Source: Mytilus californianus
Lineage: Eukaryota; Mollusca; Bivalvia; Mytilida; Mytilidae
Reading direction: 5' to 3'
Length of the DNA stretch: 64,000 nt
Assembly: GCF_021869535.1 (NCBI RefSeq)
Contig: NW_026262604.1
Coordinates: 54,584,247 to 54,648,246 of the forward strand
Below are positions 11,998 through 22,879 of the stretch, in pieces; positions within the stretch are counted from its first letter, which is position 1, and each line of letters opens with the position of its first letter. A program made the translations under genes and the position numbers. A model generated the notes under the pieces. That model worked only from the letters and a program-made list of their open reading frames with translations. It was not told the origin of the DNA and ran no database searches.

Positions 11998-13433
11998 AGC
12001 TCACATGGCCCTTGCTTATGTCATCACTTGGCGTCCGTCGTCGTCCGTCGTCTGTCGTCGTCGTCGTCGTAAACTATTTCAAGAATCTTCTCTGAAACTA
12101 CTGGGCCAAATACCTGACAACTTTAACTGAATGTTCCTTAGGGTATCTAGTTTATAAATTTTATCCGAAGTTTTGATCCATCAACAAACATGGCCGCCAT
12201 GGCTAAAAAACAACATAGGGGTCAAATGCAGTTTTTGGCTTTTATCTCAAAAACTATCATAATAGCAGTAAGAGCAAAAGTGACATGGAGTTAAAGTGAT
12301 GAATAAGTCAAAATCTATCTGCTACGAAAGTTTCAGACCAATCGGACCACCCATTGTAGGGATACTGTCTGAAATAGTTTATTTTTATGAAATTTTACTG
12401 TTTTTGGTTATTATCTTTAATATTATAATAGATAGAAAGTGTAAATGGCAAAAATATTCAGCTAAGTAGGATCTACAAATAAGTCAAATGATCAAAATAG
12501 TCAATTGAGTTATTGCCCTTGAAACGTTTATTTTTAATATTTTTTCGTGCAAGTCTATTACTTTTTCAAAAATCTTCTACTCTGAAACTACTGGGCCAAA
12601 TACTTCCAAACTTTAACTGAATGTTCCTTAGGGTGTCTAGTTTGTATATTGGATCCGAAGTTTTGATTTATCAACAAACATGGCCGCCATGGCTAAAAAT
12701 AGAACATAGGGGACAAAAGCAGTTTTTGGCTTATATCTAAAAAACTACAGTAGTTAGAGCAAAAGTGAAAGGAGTTAAAGTGTTAAATGGGTCATGATCT
12801 ATCTGTTATGAAATTTTCAGACAAGTTCGACAACCCATTGTTGGGTTACTGTTGGAAATAGATTTTTTTTTATTAAATTTTACTGTTTTTGGTTATTTTC
12901 TTTAATATTATGATAGATAGCGAGAAAGTATAAATGGCAATAAATGTTCAGATAAGTAAGATATACAAATAAGTCAACATAATCAAAATTGTCAATTGAC
13001 CCCTTAAGGAGTTATTGCCCTTAGGTACATGTATCTAGTTTATAGATTGTATTCGGTGATTTGATCCATTCAAAAACATGGCGGCAGTTCCTAAAAGTAG
13101 AACATAGGGTCAAATAAAGTTTTTGGCTTTCATCTCAAAAACTAAAGCAGTAAGAGCAAAACAGACATAGGTGAAAGTGTTAAAGAGGTTTATATCTACC
13201 TGTCAAGTAATCTTCAGACCAATAGGACAACTAATGATTAGGTTACTGTCCAGAAATAGTTAATTTTTAGGAAATTTTACAGTTTTGGGTTATGTATTAT
13301 CTTTAATATTATTATAGAAAGAGAGAAAGTGTAAATGACAAAATTGTTCAGCAAAGTAAGATCTATAAATAAGTCAAATGCCTGAAACTGAAATTACAGG
13401 TGAGCGATATCAGACTCTCATGAGCCTCTTGTT
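11998..13433. mobile_element. Repeat element with internal ~490-bp tandem units and AGCTCAC/GTGAGC ends
   Basis: Begins AGCTCACATGG followed by a GTC-rich stretch (12030-12070) and ends CAGGTGAGCG ... GAGCCTCTTGTTA, so the edges are short inverted repeats (GCTCAC/GTGAGC). The interior has about three tandem units marked by CAAACATGGCCGCCATGGC at 12185 and 12675 and a variant at about 13073. Each unit carries TGAAACTACTGGGCCAAATA (units 1 and 2), CAGTTTTTGGCTT and TTTTACTGTTTTTGG. Elements with these ends and GTC-rich heads are common in bivalve genomes. No protein is encoded, so it is a non-autonomous element of uncertain class. Confidence 0.75.
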
Positions 13434-13504
13434 AGTCTTGTTATTATTTACTACTGGTGAAATTCAATGCATACTTATACATTTAAAATCTTTAAATTCC
13501 TATT

Positions 13505-13690
13505 TTTCTTTACGCTAACACTTAGGACAGCGGTTAGGACATACTAGCTAAGATAGTCCTAAGATAGCTTCGATGTGCATGCTGAGACATGTCGTAAGTT
13601 GGGTCCTAACATTATCCTAATTTATTCCTAAGAGAGGTCTTTAATAGGACAAATCCTGGGATAGCTTCGATAAACAAGCCCTAGGCCAAA
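13505..13690 (-). repeat. Family L repeat (TCCTAAGATAGCTTCGAT words)
   Basis: Multiple TAGGAC/GTCCTA words, plus the end AGCTTCGATAAACAAGCCC. In reverse this resembles the start of the repeat at 16382 (GGGGCCTGGTTTTCGAAAGT). Confidence 0.6.
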
Positions 13691-13989
13691 GCTACAAGTT
13701 ACATAAAACATGGTTTTTCTTCAATTTCTTCAATTTCTTATTTTTAAAATTACCAAATTATGTTTCAAATATGTTTATTATACTTAAATCTGAGGAATAG
13801 ATAAAATATATTTTAGTATAAGGTAGAAGGTAACGAAGGAAATATATTAGTCTTGTGGTTGTTTATTTGACCTGGAGTATCAATATTTGTCCTGACCATA
13901 TTGACATTGTCAATTGGACATTTGATATTATGATGAAGTAATATAATATAAACTGAGAATGGGTGTTTAAGTATTGACCTTATTGCGCA

Positions 13990-15480
13990 TGCTTGAAAAA
14001 TGTTAAGATCGATAATATCAGGTACAGAAATGATATTGGGAAGTATTTTTATTTCGGACTGTAAAATTTGGATACGAGATGTGTAATTTAGGCCTGATGT
14101 AATTTACAACAGTTAAATTATCAATAATCTTTGGATATTGAACATCCAAATAAGTTGGACATAAAGGCATTGAAAGAATTGGAATGCAAACGCAATCGAA
14201 CCCTGTTGTTATTTCTAAAAATAATTTAGTATTCATATTTGTTCTTTTAAAGGATTTAATTACCAAAATAATCGCCAATAGAAAGGAAATAAAAGCTAAT
14301 GCAGCGTGATCCCAAGTTATATTGGAATTTAATACGTTAATTCATGTAGTAGGTGCTTTAGTTGTTGAAGGTTCAAATTTAAAATTTGGAAGCGTAGTAA
14401 GCCGACGTTTGGACAGGTTGATATATAATAGCCATTGCGGCTGCGATGATTTTGAATTTATAGAATAACCAGATAAGAACAATTATGTTTAGTGAAGTAA
14501 TGATAATTGAAACCAATGATAACATATCGTTTGTAGTAGGCCATTTTTCGAAGTTCAGATCAATTTTGCCATCAACCATAGAATTAACTAAAATGGAATA
14601 TATAGTGTTTTGTTTTTTAACTCTAGTGGTAATTTTTTTTTAAATTGAGGTGATGTTTTTCATCTTTGGCAAAAATTTGATCCACTTTATTTTTGTGTAT
14701 AGTGAAATTTGGTAAAGAAATAGAAACTGGATTAGTAAAAGTTGTGCTATCAGGGATGTTTGTAATGTTTGTATCCTCAAAGAAGTGTTGTAAAATTGCT
14801 AAGTTGACAGGATGCAATTTAGTAAAATCATTTGTTCCATTTTCGCACATTGATATTTTTGTTGCAAAGCGTGTAGTTTTAGATAGTAAAATACAGTGAC
14901 AAGGGATTTTGAAAATACAAAAAGAACAACCGGATCCTGTTATGTTTTTTTTCCCCATTACATTTTAAGTGCAAAGTATCAAATTTATAGATTAGATCTG
15001 AATCGTCTGATATTTGATCAATATGTGGTGGAGTGGAATTAGGCAAAACAATTAAAATTACAAAAGATTTTAATTTTCTGTTTGTCATTATTGAAAATAT
15101 GAAAAGCACATTCTGTATACGTAGTATTGAATGATTCAAATAAAGGATTAAAATTACAATGTTTTGGAGTTGTACCTTCACACCAGGGGCGTGGAGGGCG
15201 TGCGCCCCCCCCCCCCTAAAATTTGCAAAGCATCGGTTGTCCTCAGCTTAATAAAAAAATATTTCGATAATTTTACCTCAAAAAATTTTCGCCGAGCGGA
15301 TCGAGAAGAAAATTTAAGTTTGCGCCCCCTAACCTAAAATCCTGGATCCGCCCCTGGACACATATTCATTTGTTCGAAGGTAAGAGTTGTTAATTAATAA
15401 ACTGTATGAAATAAAATAAACTGCATTTTTCTATTACAATAGAAGTTCTTAATAAATATTTTATCTTTCCTCTTAAATTA
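13990..15480 (-). pseudogene. Envelope-like glycoprotein relic of a retroelement
   Basis: Four open stretches on the minus strand (15181-14879, 14958-14623, 14579-14379, 14278-14018) lie in shifting frames but read in order as one degraded membrane protein. Visible features are a cysteine-rich patch in the second stretch (a C-x2-C...C-x-C arrangement near its start), several N-x-S/T sites, a PVSISLPNF-like beta segment, and in the third stretch a hydrophobic membrane span (about residues 20-50) followed by a basic end. This arrangement resembles envelope-like proteins of invertebrate LTR retroelements. Homology is from pattern recognition only. At least two frameshifts and an inserted element at 15183-15357 mean it cannot be translated. 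The frame resumes beyond that insertion to about 15400. No gag or pol is seen alongside, so it is an orphan fragment. Confidence 0.5.
15183..15357. mobile_element. 175-bp MITE-like element with CCAGGGGCG terminal inverted repeats
   Basis: CCAGGGGCG at 15183-15191 is the exact reverse complement of CGCCCCTGG at 15349-15357. ACAC flanks it on both sides (15180-15183 and 15358-15361). The interior contains a C run and the palindromic patch TTCGCCGAGCGGATCGAGAA. CAGGGGCG ends are typical of hAT-type non-autonomous elements, though those usually make 8-bp target duplications and I see only four bases. It sits inside the envelope-like relic. Confidence 0.75.
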
Positions 15481-16379
15481 AAAAGAGCAATTAGTTTTGA
15501 TAAAACAGAAATAGTGTCATTATCTCAACTGCAGCAAGTGAGCCCTGTGTAGAGCATACCAGATACTGTAATATACGGAAGCCCATTTAGGACCTCCCAA
15601 AAATATATATTTGAATTCGAAATCGAATTCGAATTGTCTAATTCGCATTATAAATGCGTTTTCGTTACATAACAGTCGGAAAGTTGACCCCGGTTTGACC
15701 CCATTTCTAAAGACAACAATGGAAGTCATGCAGCTACTATATTTGGGCATTTTTTGTCATTTTTTTGTTCAACTAAACGAGTCGGTTTCATTCAAAAAGT
15801 CATTTCAAATGAAATCGAAGTTTGCTGAACGTTATGAAGGACAACTGCGTACTCTTTTTAGAAGTTCTAACATAAAGATTGTTTTGATATCATAAAACGT
15901 ACTGAATTAGAATACGAAGTCTTCAAACCCGAGCTCGTGTCCAGTCGAGTCATTTTTTTTTCAACAAAGAAGCTGAAATTTCTTTCTCAACTCCTAGTCA
16001 ATCTATGCGGATTTTAAATTATGTGATGAGACTTTTTATGAACTGGACTGTGTCAAACTTGTGCCACTTAATACGCTGTAATACGGAAATGTGCCACTTC
16101 GACCGGATGTGTCAAAATTTCTGACGGAGCGGTTGTGATAGTAATTTACGAGTTACGTCCCTTTGTTGACACTTCAAACAAATTAGAACAATTGTTATTT
16201 TAGCACCATATGCTGCTATTTACCATTGAACATAATTGAAATAATTAATTACCATTGTTTACTAAATACAATTGATTATATTTTTTTACTACAGATATAT
16301 GTAAAACATTTTAATAGGTAAATATATTTGATCATTTTCAAAATATAGTTCCTTGACTGAAATAGGGCTTTGCAATTGC

Positions 16380-16556
16380 AGTTACTCAGGGGCCTGGTTT
16401 TCGAAAGTATCCTAAGATATGTCATAAGATATATCTTAGGACAAAGACAAATTTTATGACCATCTTATGACTATCATATGATATGTCATAGAATGTAAAT
16501 CAAAGCCGTCCAAAGATAGTCATACCTATGATTCTCTTATGACTGTCATAAATAGA
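16380..16556 (+). repeat. Family L repeat with palindromic CATAAGATAT/ATATCTTAGG words
   Basis: Starts GGGGCCTGGTTTTCGAAAGT and continues with alternating TCATAAGA and CTTATGAC words. It is a diverged relative of 13505-13690. Confidence 0.55.
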
Positions 16557-16830
16557 TATAAGAAGATGCGGTATGAGTGCCAATGAGACAACTCTCCATC
16601 CAAGTCACAACTTGTAAAAGTAAACCATTATAGGTCAAAGTGCGGCCTTCAACAGAGAGCCTTGGCTCACACCGAACAGCAAGCTATAAAGGGCCCCAAA
16701 AATGACTAGTGTAAAACCATTCAAACAGGAAAACCAACAGTCTAATCTATATAAAAAACGAGAAACGAGAAACACTTATGAAACAAACGACAACCACTGA
16801 GCATCAGGTTCCTGACTTAGGAAAGGTACA
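16556..16830 (-). mobile_element. Family A repeat, subfamily 1
   Basis: Reverse-strand copy: tail AGAAGATGCGGTATGAGTGC, then CCAATGAGACAACTCTCCAT, GGTCAAAGTGCGGCCTTCAA, AGCAAGCTATAAAGGGCCCC, and a truncated head near TCAGGTTCCTGACTTAGG. Confidence 0.85.
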
Positions 16831-16834
16831 AATA

Positions 16835-17560
16835 AATGACCATATTTCCAAAGAAATTCAAATAATGATTCAAAAAAGATAAAAATAAATAAATACTATA
16901 AAATTAGCATGATTAGTTAATATGAAGACAATTATTACTACCATTCTTATTATTTACGAATATTTTATTGATCGCATTATAATAAACATGAAAATAAATA
17001 TGAAAAGCAATAGAAATCTGAGTTGATAATTTGTTTACATTTAGTGTGTATATATGAAATTTTAGAACGTCGTCTGTTCGTGTATTATTAATAGACATGT
17101 TACGAAAATGTATATACTCGACGCTGATATTGACAAATTATATTTTAAATGAAGGGACTGTGTCAAAACATTGATTTTCGATTCAAACTGGTAAAATTTA
17201 AATCACATGCGTAATGTTGACCAGCTATCATACACACGTCTTGGTTCATTTTTTTTTTTTATTTGGAATGCCTTAGTGTAACATCAAACATGTTAATCAT
17301 TTTGGTATCACAGATTGTGATTATAGGACGGCACGGTGTACATAATGTATGTTGTGCGGGTGAACAGGGTTGCGGATTGGAAATTGATGGTAATGCAAGT
17401 ATGCGCTTCTAGATTGATGAAATGCGTAGTAAGCCAGTTTGATTATTTTATTACAGTTCTTGGAATATGTCACTGCACTAAACCCACCCGTATTAGTTAT
17501 TTAAACCAAACCGCCATATTCCCTAACGAAAATCATATATACATTTCTCTTTAAGGTCAG
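16835..17560. other. AT-rich DNA, no supported gene
   Basis: A 72-codon open frame at 17336-17554 has no recognisable features and no splice support. A T run occurs at 17250-17260. Confidence 0.35.
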
Positions 17561-17566
17561 ACTTCC

Positions 17567-18158
17567 AATTGAAAACCAACCGCAGCATTGTCTTTGTGAT
17601 GGATTCAATGAACATTATCGTCCTGACTTGATTGGCATAGATAGTGGATTCAGCCAACGGGATCTCGAATTGTAAACAAGATATGAACTTGAACTGCCTG
17701 AACTTGATTTAGAGTGTACCCGGTGTTGCCTCTTATATTTACAGAGAAGAAGATACAGAATTGTGGATGGACTGACCAATTTTGTCGTCTATCCCGACTT
17801 ACACTTGGAGCCAGGGGTACAAATATTAGTACCCCCAATTACAGCTTTTCTCAATATTCCACGAGGTGGAGGCAGGAGAGGACAGATAGCTACTGGACAT
17901 GACTTGAATCTTGGTATGATTTCAACTAGGGCCTTTGCAAGCTCAAGAACATATCAGATGTATTCCCCAACAGGAACTTTGAGTGTTGGTATTACTGGTC
18001 CAAGCCGAATGGAGAGTGTTGCAATTGATGTTGTGCAAAGACACGAACTGAAAGATATCAAAGTTAATTATGCTGTTGCGGTGTTAATTGAGCGATATCG
18101 ACTAAGGGTTGAAAAGCCCACTTTACTTGGGTGCTGTTCAATTCGGTCAGCACAATAA
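17567..18158 (+). CDS. Unrecognised open frame, possibly a terminal exon with a filamin-type beta repeat
   Basis: One frame is open from about 17567 to the TAA at 18156-18158, except for a single TAA at 17673-17675. A good acceptor (TCTTATATTTACAG, ending at 17744) would start a terminal exon at 17745 of about 137 codons and avoid that stop. The predicted segment begins RRRYRIVDGLTNF and has a proline/glycine-rich middle (VPPIT, IPRGGGRRG). Its C-terminal third contains PTGTLSVGITGPSR followed by VNYAVAVLIERYRLRVE. That third is reminiscent of a filamin/ABP280 Ig repeat (G-L-V-I-GPS pattern), but the resemblance is weak and I do not claim identity. Base composition is less AT-biased than the surroundings. 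It could be a retrocopy, an exon of an undetected gene or part of an unknown element. Confidence 0.4.
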
Positions 18159-18159
18159 A

Positions 18160-19560
18160 CAACACAAATCTCGAAAAAGGACATTAAATATAGGATAAAG
18201 ATATGTAATGGTTTAAAATTCAAAATTAGGGGATTGTTACAAACTTGAACACACAAACACACATCTATTTACATTATATATCCTAGTATCCATTATTGAA
18301 ATGAAATATGATTAAATTATATATGTACATATCCGCCGAGAAGGTGGTACTTCAAAATAAGTTATTACTTAATAAAACATTTCTAAAATTTAACATTTCA
18401 CTAATGAATTTTATAATAATTCTAATTTGATTTTGTAGTAAGAATAACTTGTAATTTTTGGTGTTTTGAATTCTGAAAACTTCGATTTCCCCGGGAGGGG
18501 GAGGGAATTATCGGATTTATTTAAAATATAATTGTAAATTTAATGAACTCCAAAGTAATACTAAGATAGTATCATATACTGTAGATTCTCATCAAAGGTT
18601 TGTAAATCCTTATTGTTTCAATGTCATATATCTTATTTACTTAATATGTGTTTTTACAATGAATATATGTACATGTATACACTGTAGTCTAGACATCAAA
18701 CAGATCAATAATAAAAGTTTAAGAACTATAATTATAACATTGTCACCACAAGTATACACAAATTTGAATTTTGCCTCTCTAGTAATATCTAAAAAGGGAA
18801 CTATTTATATAATAACTAATTTCAAAAGATAATTGTTCTCTAATTGTTTTTAGTTTTGTACATATTATAGTGAAATGAAATTCGTCTTCTACTTCTAAAA
18901 GACACAAGGGACACATTATCTCTTCTAAAGGAGTTTAAGTATGCCGGTCTTTATTCAATTTCAAGAACACTATTACTTATGCGAATTTTCGAAAAATTTC
19001 GTATTACTTTTTTGTCAATGTTTAAGTGCCAGTCTTTGTAAGAATCAGGCAATTTAGAAAAAAATCAAAACATGGCCGAAAAAATCCACCGATCTAACGA
19101 CCATATTTAGAAGGTACCCTCATCTTGAGTTAGATATTGTGGGTCTTTGGTTTCTGCGTGTCTGGTAATTCGAGAAATATCTAGATAAATTTTGGTTAGA
19201 ATGATAGCAAATCACGGAGTTATCTCCCCTTAATTGATAATTTCTAGTGCATTTCAACCAAATTATATCTTGAATTACCAGAACAGGGAAAGGAAACGAA
19301 TGTTATATTCATGCACCATTATACATTCTGAACTTAAATTAATGTAAAGCTGAGCGGGTTTTTGATTGTCATGTGTTTACCACTGCCTGATTCTTAGGCA
19401 GATTGGCACTTTAAAACATTACATAGGTTTCCAATATGTAATTTTCTTTAAGCATGTTCTGAGCATGTTAACGTTGAATGATTTATTATTTTAAAAACAT
19501 TTTTTTCTCAATCATTCAAATATCTATCATTAAGTTTGAAAGAATATGGACCAAAACAGT
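18160..19560. other. AT-rich intergenic DNA
   Basis: No supported open frame. A GGGAGGGGGAGGG patch occurs near 18492. I see nothing else to annotate. Confidence 0.4.
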
Positions 19561-19564
19561 TATT

Positions 19565-19665
19565 GTTTACTGTACGGCGAATTGCAAGACGTTGTACAGC
19601 AAATTGCAAGACGTTGTACGGCAAATTGCAACATTGTTTTCTGTACGGCGTCTTGCAATACACCG
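19565..19665. repeat. 22-bp tandem repeat, GTACGGCGAATTGCAAGACG units
   Basis: About three and a half units: GTACGGCGAATTGCAAGACGTT, then GTACAGCAAATTGCAAGACG with TT, then GTACGGCAAATTGCAAC, and finally GTACGGCGTCTTGCAAT. The last unit carries the CGTCTTGCAAT block in inverted orientation, so part of the array can fold back. Confidence 0.75.
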
Positions 19666-20261
19666 TAATGTAAAGATGATATTAATAACTATATAGATAA
19701 TAAAAAGGGATGATATGATGTATATATCAATGTATTGCCAGCTTGCAAATATATAAAATAAACATAGCAAAAAAATCATAAAATTTATGCCGTTAATTTC
19801 ATTCAGATGTCATCATTGCGTACCTGTATTGGACGTAGTGGTTTGAAAGACAAAAATGTTTCTTCATCCTAGTTATCCTAAATGTATTCATATGTCGTTA
19901 TACTACTTACAACTGTTGTCTTATTTGTTGTAAGGGCGATTTTTCAAAAGTTAAATAAAACGCCGACCATTCATCTTTAGTGGGGCTAGTTGTTTTTGTT
20001 AAATATTTTGTTTGATTTTAAATTTCTTGAATACATAATTTAAATAAATCATTGTTTAGAAGGAAAGTGAACACAATTCTTGTTTCCATTAAAAATTATG
20101 AGGAAGGGAATAAATAATACATTGCGTTTCGAACTAATTTTCTGTTCTGTTTATTTGTTTAAGTCGAGAGAAAAAAATTGTCACGAGGGAAAACCTTGCC
20201 CCCCCTAAAAAAAAATAAATTAAAAGTCAGTGCCTAGAATATAATTCAATAAAAAAAAAAT

Positions 20262-20720
20262 CCCGAAAAGGATGATTGATTGATTGTTGGTTGCTTAACG
20301 TCCAGTGGCAAATATTTCATGCATATTCAGGACGAGAACAAGTTCACAATAAATACGATAGGTAGGTTCTGTAATAGATTAAGGGATTAAGGTCGGAGAA
20401 ATTTAGACTGCCACGGGAAATGAGGGTATATTGGATAGGGACAGAAATTTAGCCTTGCAACAGGTCACCTACGGACCCCTCAAAGAGTTGTTGCAAGGGT
20501 TCTTAACGTGCAAAGAGCGTGGCACTCTCTTTACACGAGGCATCGGATTTAACGTCCCCATTCTGACCGGACGTGGCTGCGTACGTGTACATCCCGCACA
20601 GCCAAACGGACGCCCCACTTTAGCACGGGTTTTACTGCCGGTCGGAGGAAGACCAATGGTGACCATACTTCTATTCCCCAGTCACCCTTGGGGGGGGGTC
20701 CCGAAAAGGAACCGCCGACT
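20262..20720 (-). repeat. Family H repeat with GATTGATTGTTGGTTG end
   Basis: Starts with GATTGATTGATTGTTGGTTGCTTAACGTCCA, whose reverse is the tail of the tRNA-derived SINE at 40272-40512 (GTTAAGCACAAACAATC). The body is GC-richer than its surroundings and gives a spurious 99-codon open frame on the plus strand. It is probably a SINE-like or LINE 3'-end element read from the minus strand. Confidence 0.6.
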
Positions 20721-21740
20721 GAGAATTTAGTTTTTTTGAAGTGCGTTAAACATCCAAACTACTGTTACGGCAGACTATAGATGTGTGATATCCAAAGATA
20801 AATAGTCACAGATAAAGGAAAATATACAACTTATTATTTTCAAGATCGAAAAATAAAAGACTGTTGTTAATTCTGTTTGGCCTAAATTATAAAGTCAAAA
20901 AATTTCACGCGGAAAAAAAATAAACATGCGTAGCAACAGATGAAAATAAATGATCAATCGCAGAAAAAAAAAATCCAATCGCCCCTCCCCCTCTTAAGAA
21001 TTTCTAATTGTCTGGTCTATCTCTTATAAAGGTATTGAAATTGACTTTTATATTAGGTTTTATAGACATGTGAATTAATAGTGTTTAAAAATCAACATTT
21101 AACCTTCAAATATACGAAAATAATCACAGCTTTAACAAGATGCTATATGATATTTTTTTCATATGATATAAAGAGAGAAAAAAAAATACAACTAAAGCAC
21201 GATAGCACTCCTAAATGTGAAAGGTGTACCCGACTTACTCTTTGAAGATAAGAATTTACCGATTTCAGTATTTCAACAAGGGCAGGAATCTAAATTAACT
21301 CTTTTATCAATTCAATCTTTAATATTTAGTAGATTGTTTCCACAGAACTTTATTAGAATACACTATCAGGATCCAAACTGATTTTCACCTGCCATTATTA
21401 GATTTTATGTGACTATATTTCTTCAACTTAAAAGATGCATTATAACTTCTAGCTCTAGTGTATAAATAAGTATACAACATTAAAATAACCTTAAAATATC
21501 ATTACAATTGTTCCGTGTACAGGTTATGGGTATCCAGGTCTTCTATCGTGAAGTTCTCTAGTATAAAGCTTTATATAAATAGTCTATGCCGTAGCTGCAG
21601 CATGATTTGCATATCTTGTATAGCATTCTGTGATATCAATATTTCCCAAAAATGATGGTTTAAAGCATATTATTTTCCAAAAATTAAAACAGTATAAGTC
21701 ACAACTTGTATATTGTTTTACGTATTTTTTATTAGAAATG
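20720..21740. other. AT-rich intergenic DNA
   Basis: Contains several A-rich runs. No gene or recognised repeat was seen. Confidence 0.35.
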
Positions 21741-21744
21741 TTCT

Positions 21745-22065
21745 TTAATCTGACATATTGGTTGTAGTTGCCTTTTATGAATAAGTCAATACTACTTATA
21801 AAATAAGGAGATGGGCCTTCAACAGTGAGAAAAACCGATACCGTATAGTTAGCTACAAAAGGCCCCGACTTGACAAATTGTAAAACAATATTTAAACGAA
21901 AAAAAATATAGCCTGATTTATGACAAAACGATAAACGAAAATCAAATCTGAAAGACAACAACCTACGACAACTACTATATTACAGGTTCCTGACTAGGCA
22001 CAAGCATCGCTCAAATCTCCCCTCATCAGGGACAGTGTTGTAACAGCACAGCATAAGAACAAACC
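21745..22065 (-). mobile_element. Family A repeat, subfamily 2 (truncated)
   Basis: Reverse-strand phrases GGGCCTTCAACAGTGAGAAA, CCGATACCGTATAGTTAGCT, AAAAGGCCCCGACTTGACAA and TACAGGTTCCTGACTAGGCA match the copies at 43160, 43975 and 49755. Confidence 0.75.
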
Positions 22066-22429
22066 GTATTGTTTTAAAGAAAAAAGATATTTAACTAATT
22101 ATATTTTATATAAACTGTGTTATGATTCTTAAACTATATTTTGTGAACTGGTACTTGTTTTGCAAACGGAATACCTGTTTAAAGAGAGCATATGGAGAAA
22201 TAACATTTTTCCAAGTACACATTACAATGATGCATGGGATAATCAAATTGTTAGGCGATTCATTCTTATGTGTGTATAAATAAGATTTTCTCACAAGGTT
22301 ACCAGAGGTCAAATAGTGTAGTTTACATAAAATGTGTATGTAAAATATTATTTGATGACTTTGCTTTTGTATGACAGCTGTCATTTTATCATACGGGTAC
22401 TCTATCAAAAAGACTTAGCAAAAGTGTAA

Positions 22430-22595
22430 ACGTTCGTGTTGCTCAGTCTTTAGTTTTCTATGTTGTGTTTTGTATACTGTTGTTTGTCTTTTAGTCTTTT
22501 TTCGTATTCTGCCATTGCGTTGCCAGTTTATTTTCGACTAATGAGTTTGAATGTCGGTATCTTTCGCTTTTCTTTTTAAACCTCTATCCGCTGTT
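22430..22595 (+). repeat. Family B repeat
   Basis: GTGTTGCTCAGTCTTTAGTT, TTCTATGTTGTGTTTTGTAT and GAGTTTGAATGTCGGTATCT mark the family. Other copies lie at 25270, 32505, 45405 and 55900 (plus) and 49560, 52030 and 53040 (minus). Confidence 0.75.
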
Positions 22596-22879
22596 GTATG
22601 TATCGTATTCAAATTGTAAACACTTAATTTAAAATTCTTTTTTAATCAAAATGTTATGACTTGGTGAAAAGAAAAACTGATTTTTTCAATTGTTCAATGT
22701 AAAATGACTACCTTACACTGCATCTCTTTTCTGATGTAAAATCGTATATATGCGAAATATAACGTAAACTATAAATCTACATAGAATTCGAATGGTTTTA
22801 TCAATGGACACTTCGTGGAACTTTTTTTATATTTAGTACGGGTAAAATATTGACCTAAAATGTATACATCTGGAAAACG

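Noticed and set aside
20431-20730. 99-codon open frame, GC-richer than its surroundings
   Set aside because: It falls inside repeat H. There is no domain, and the frame is explained by the repeat's composition.
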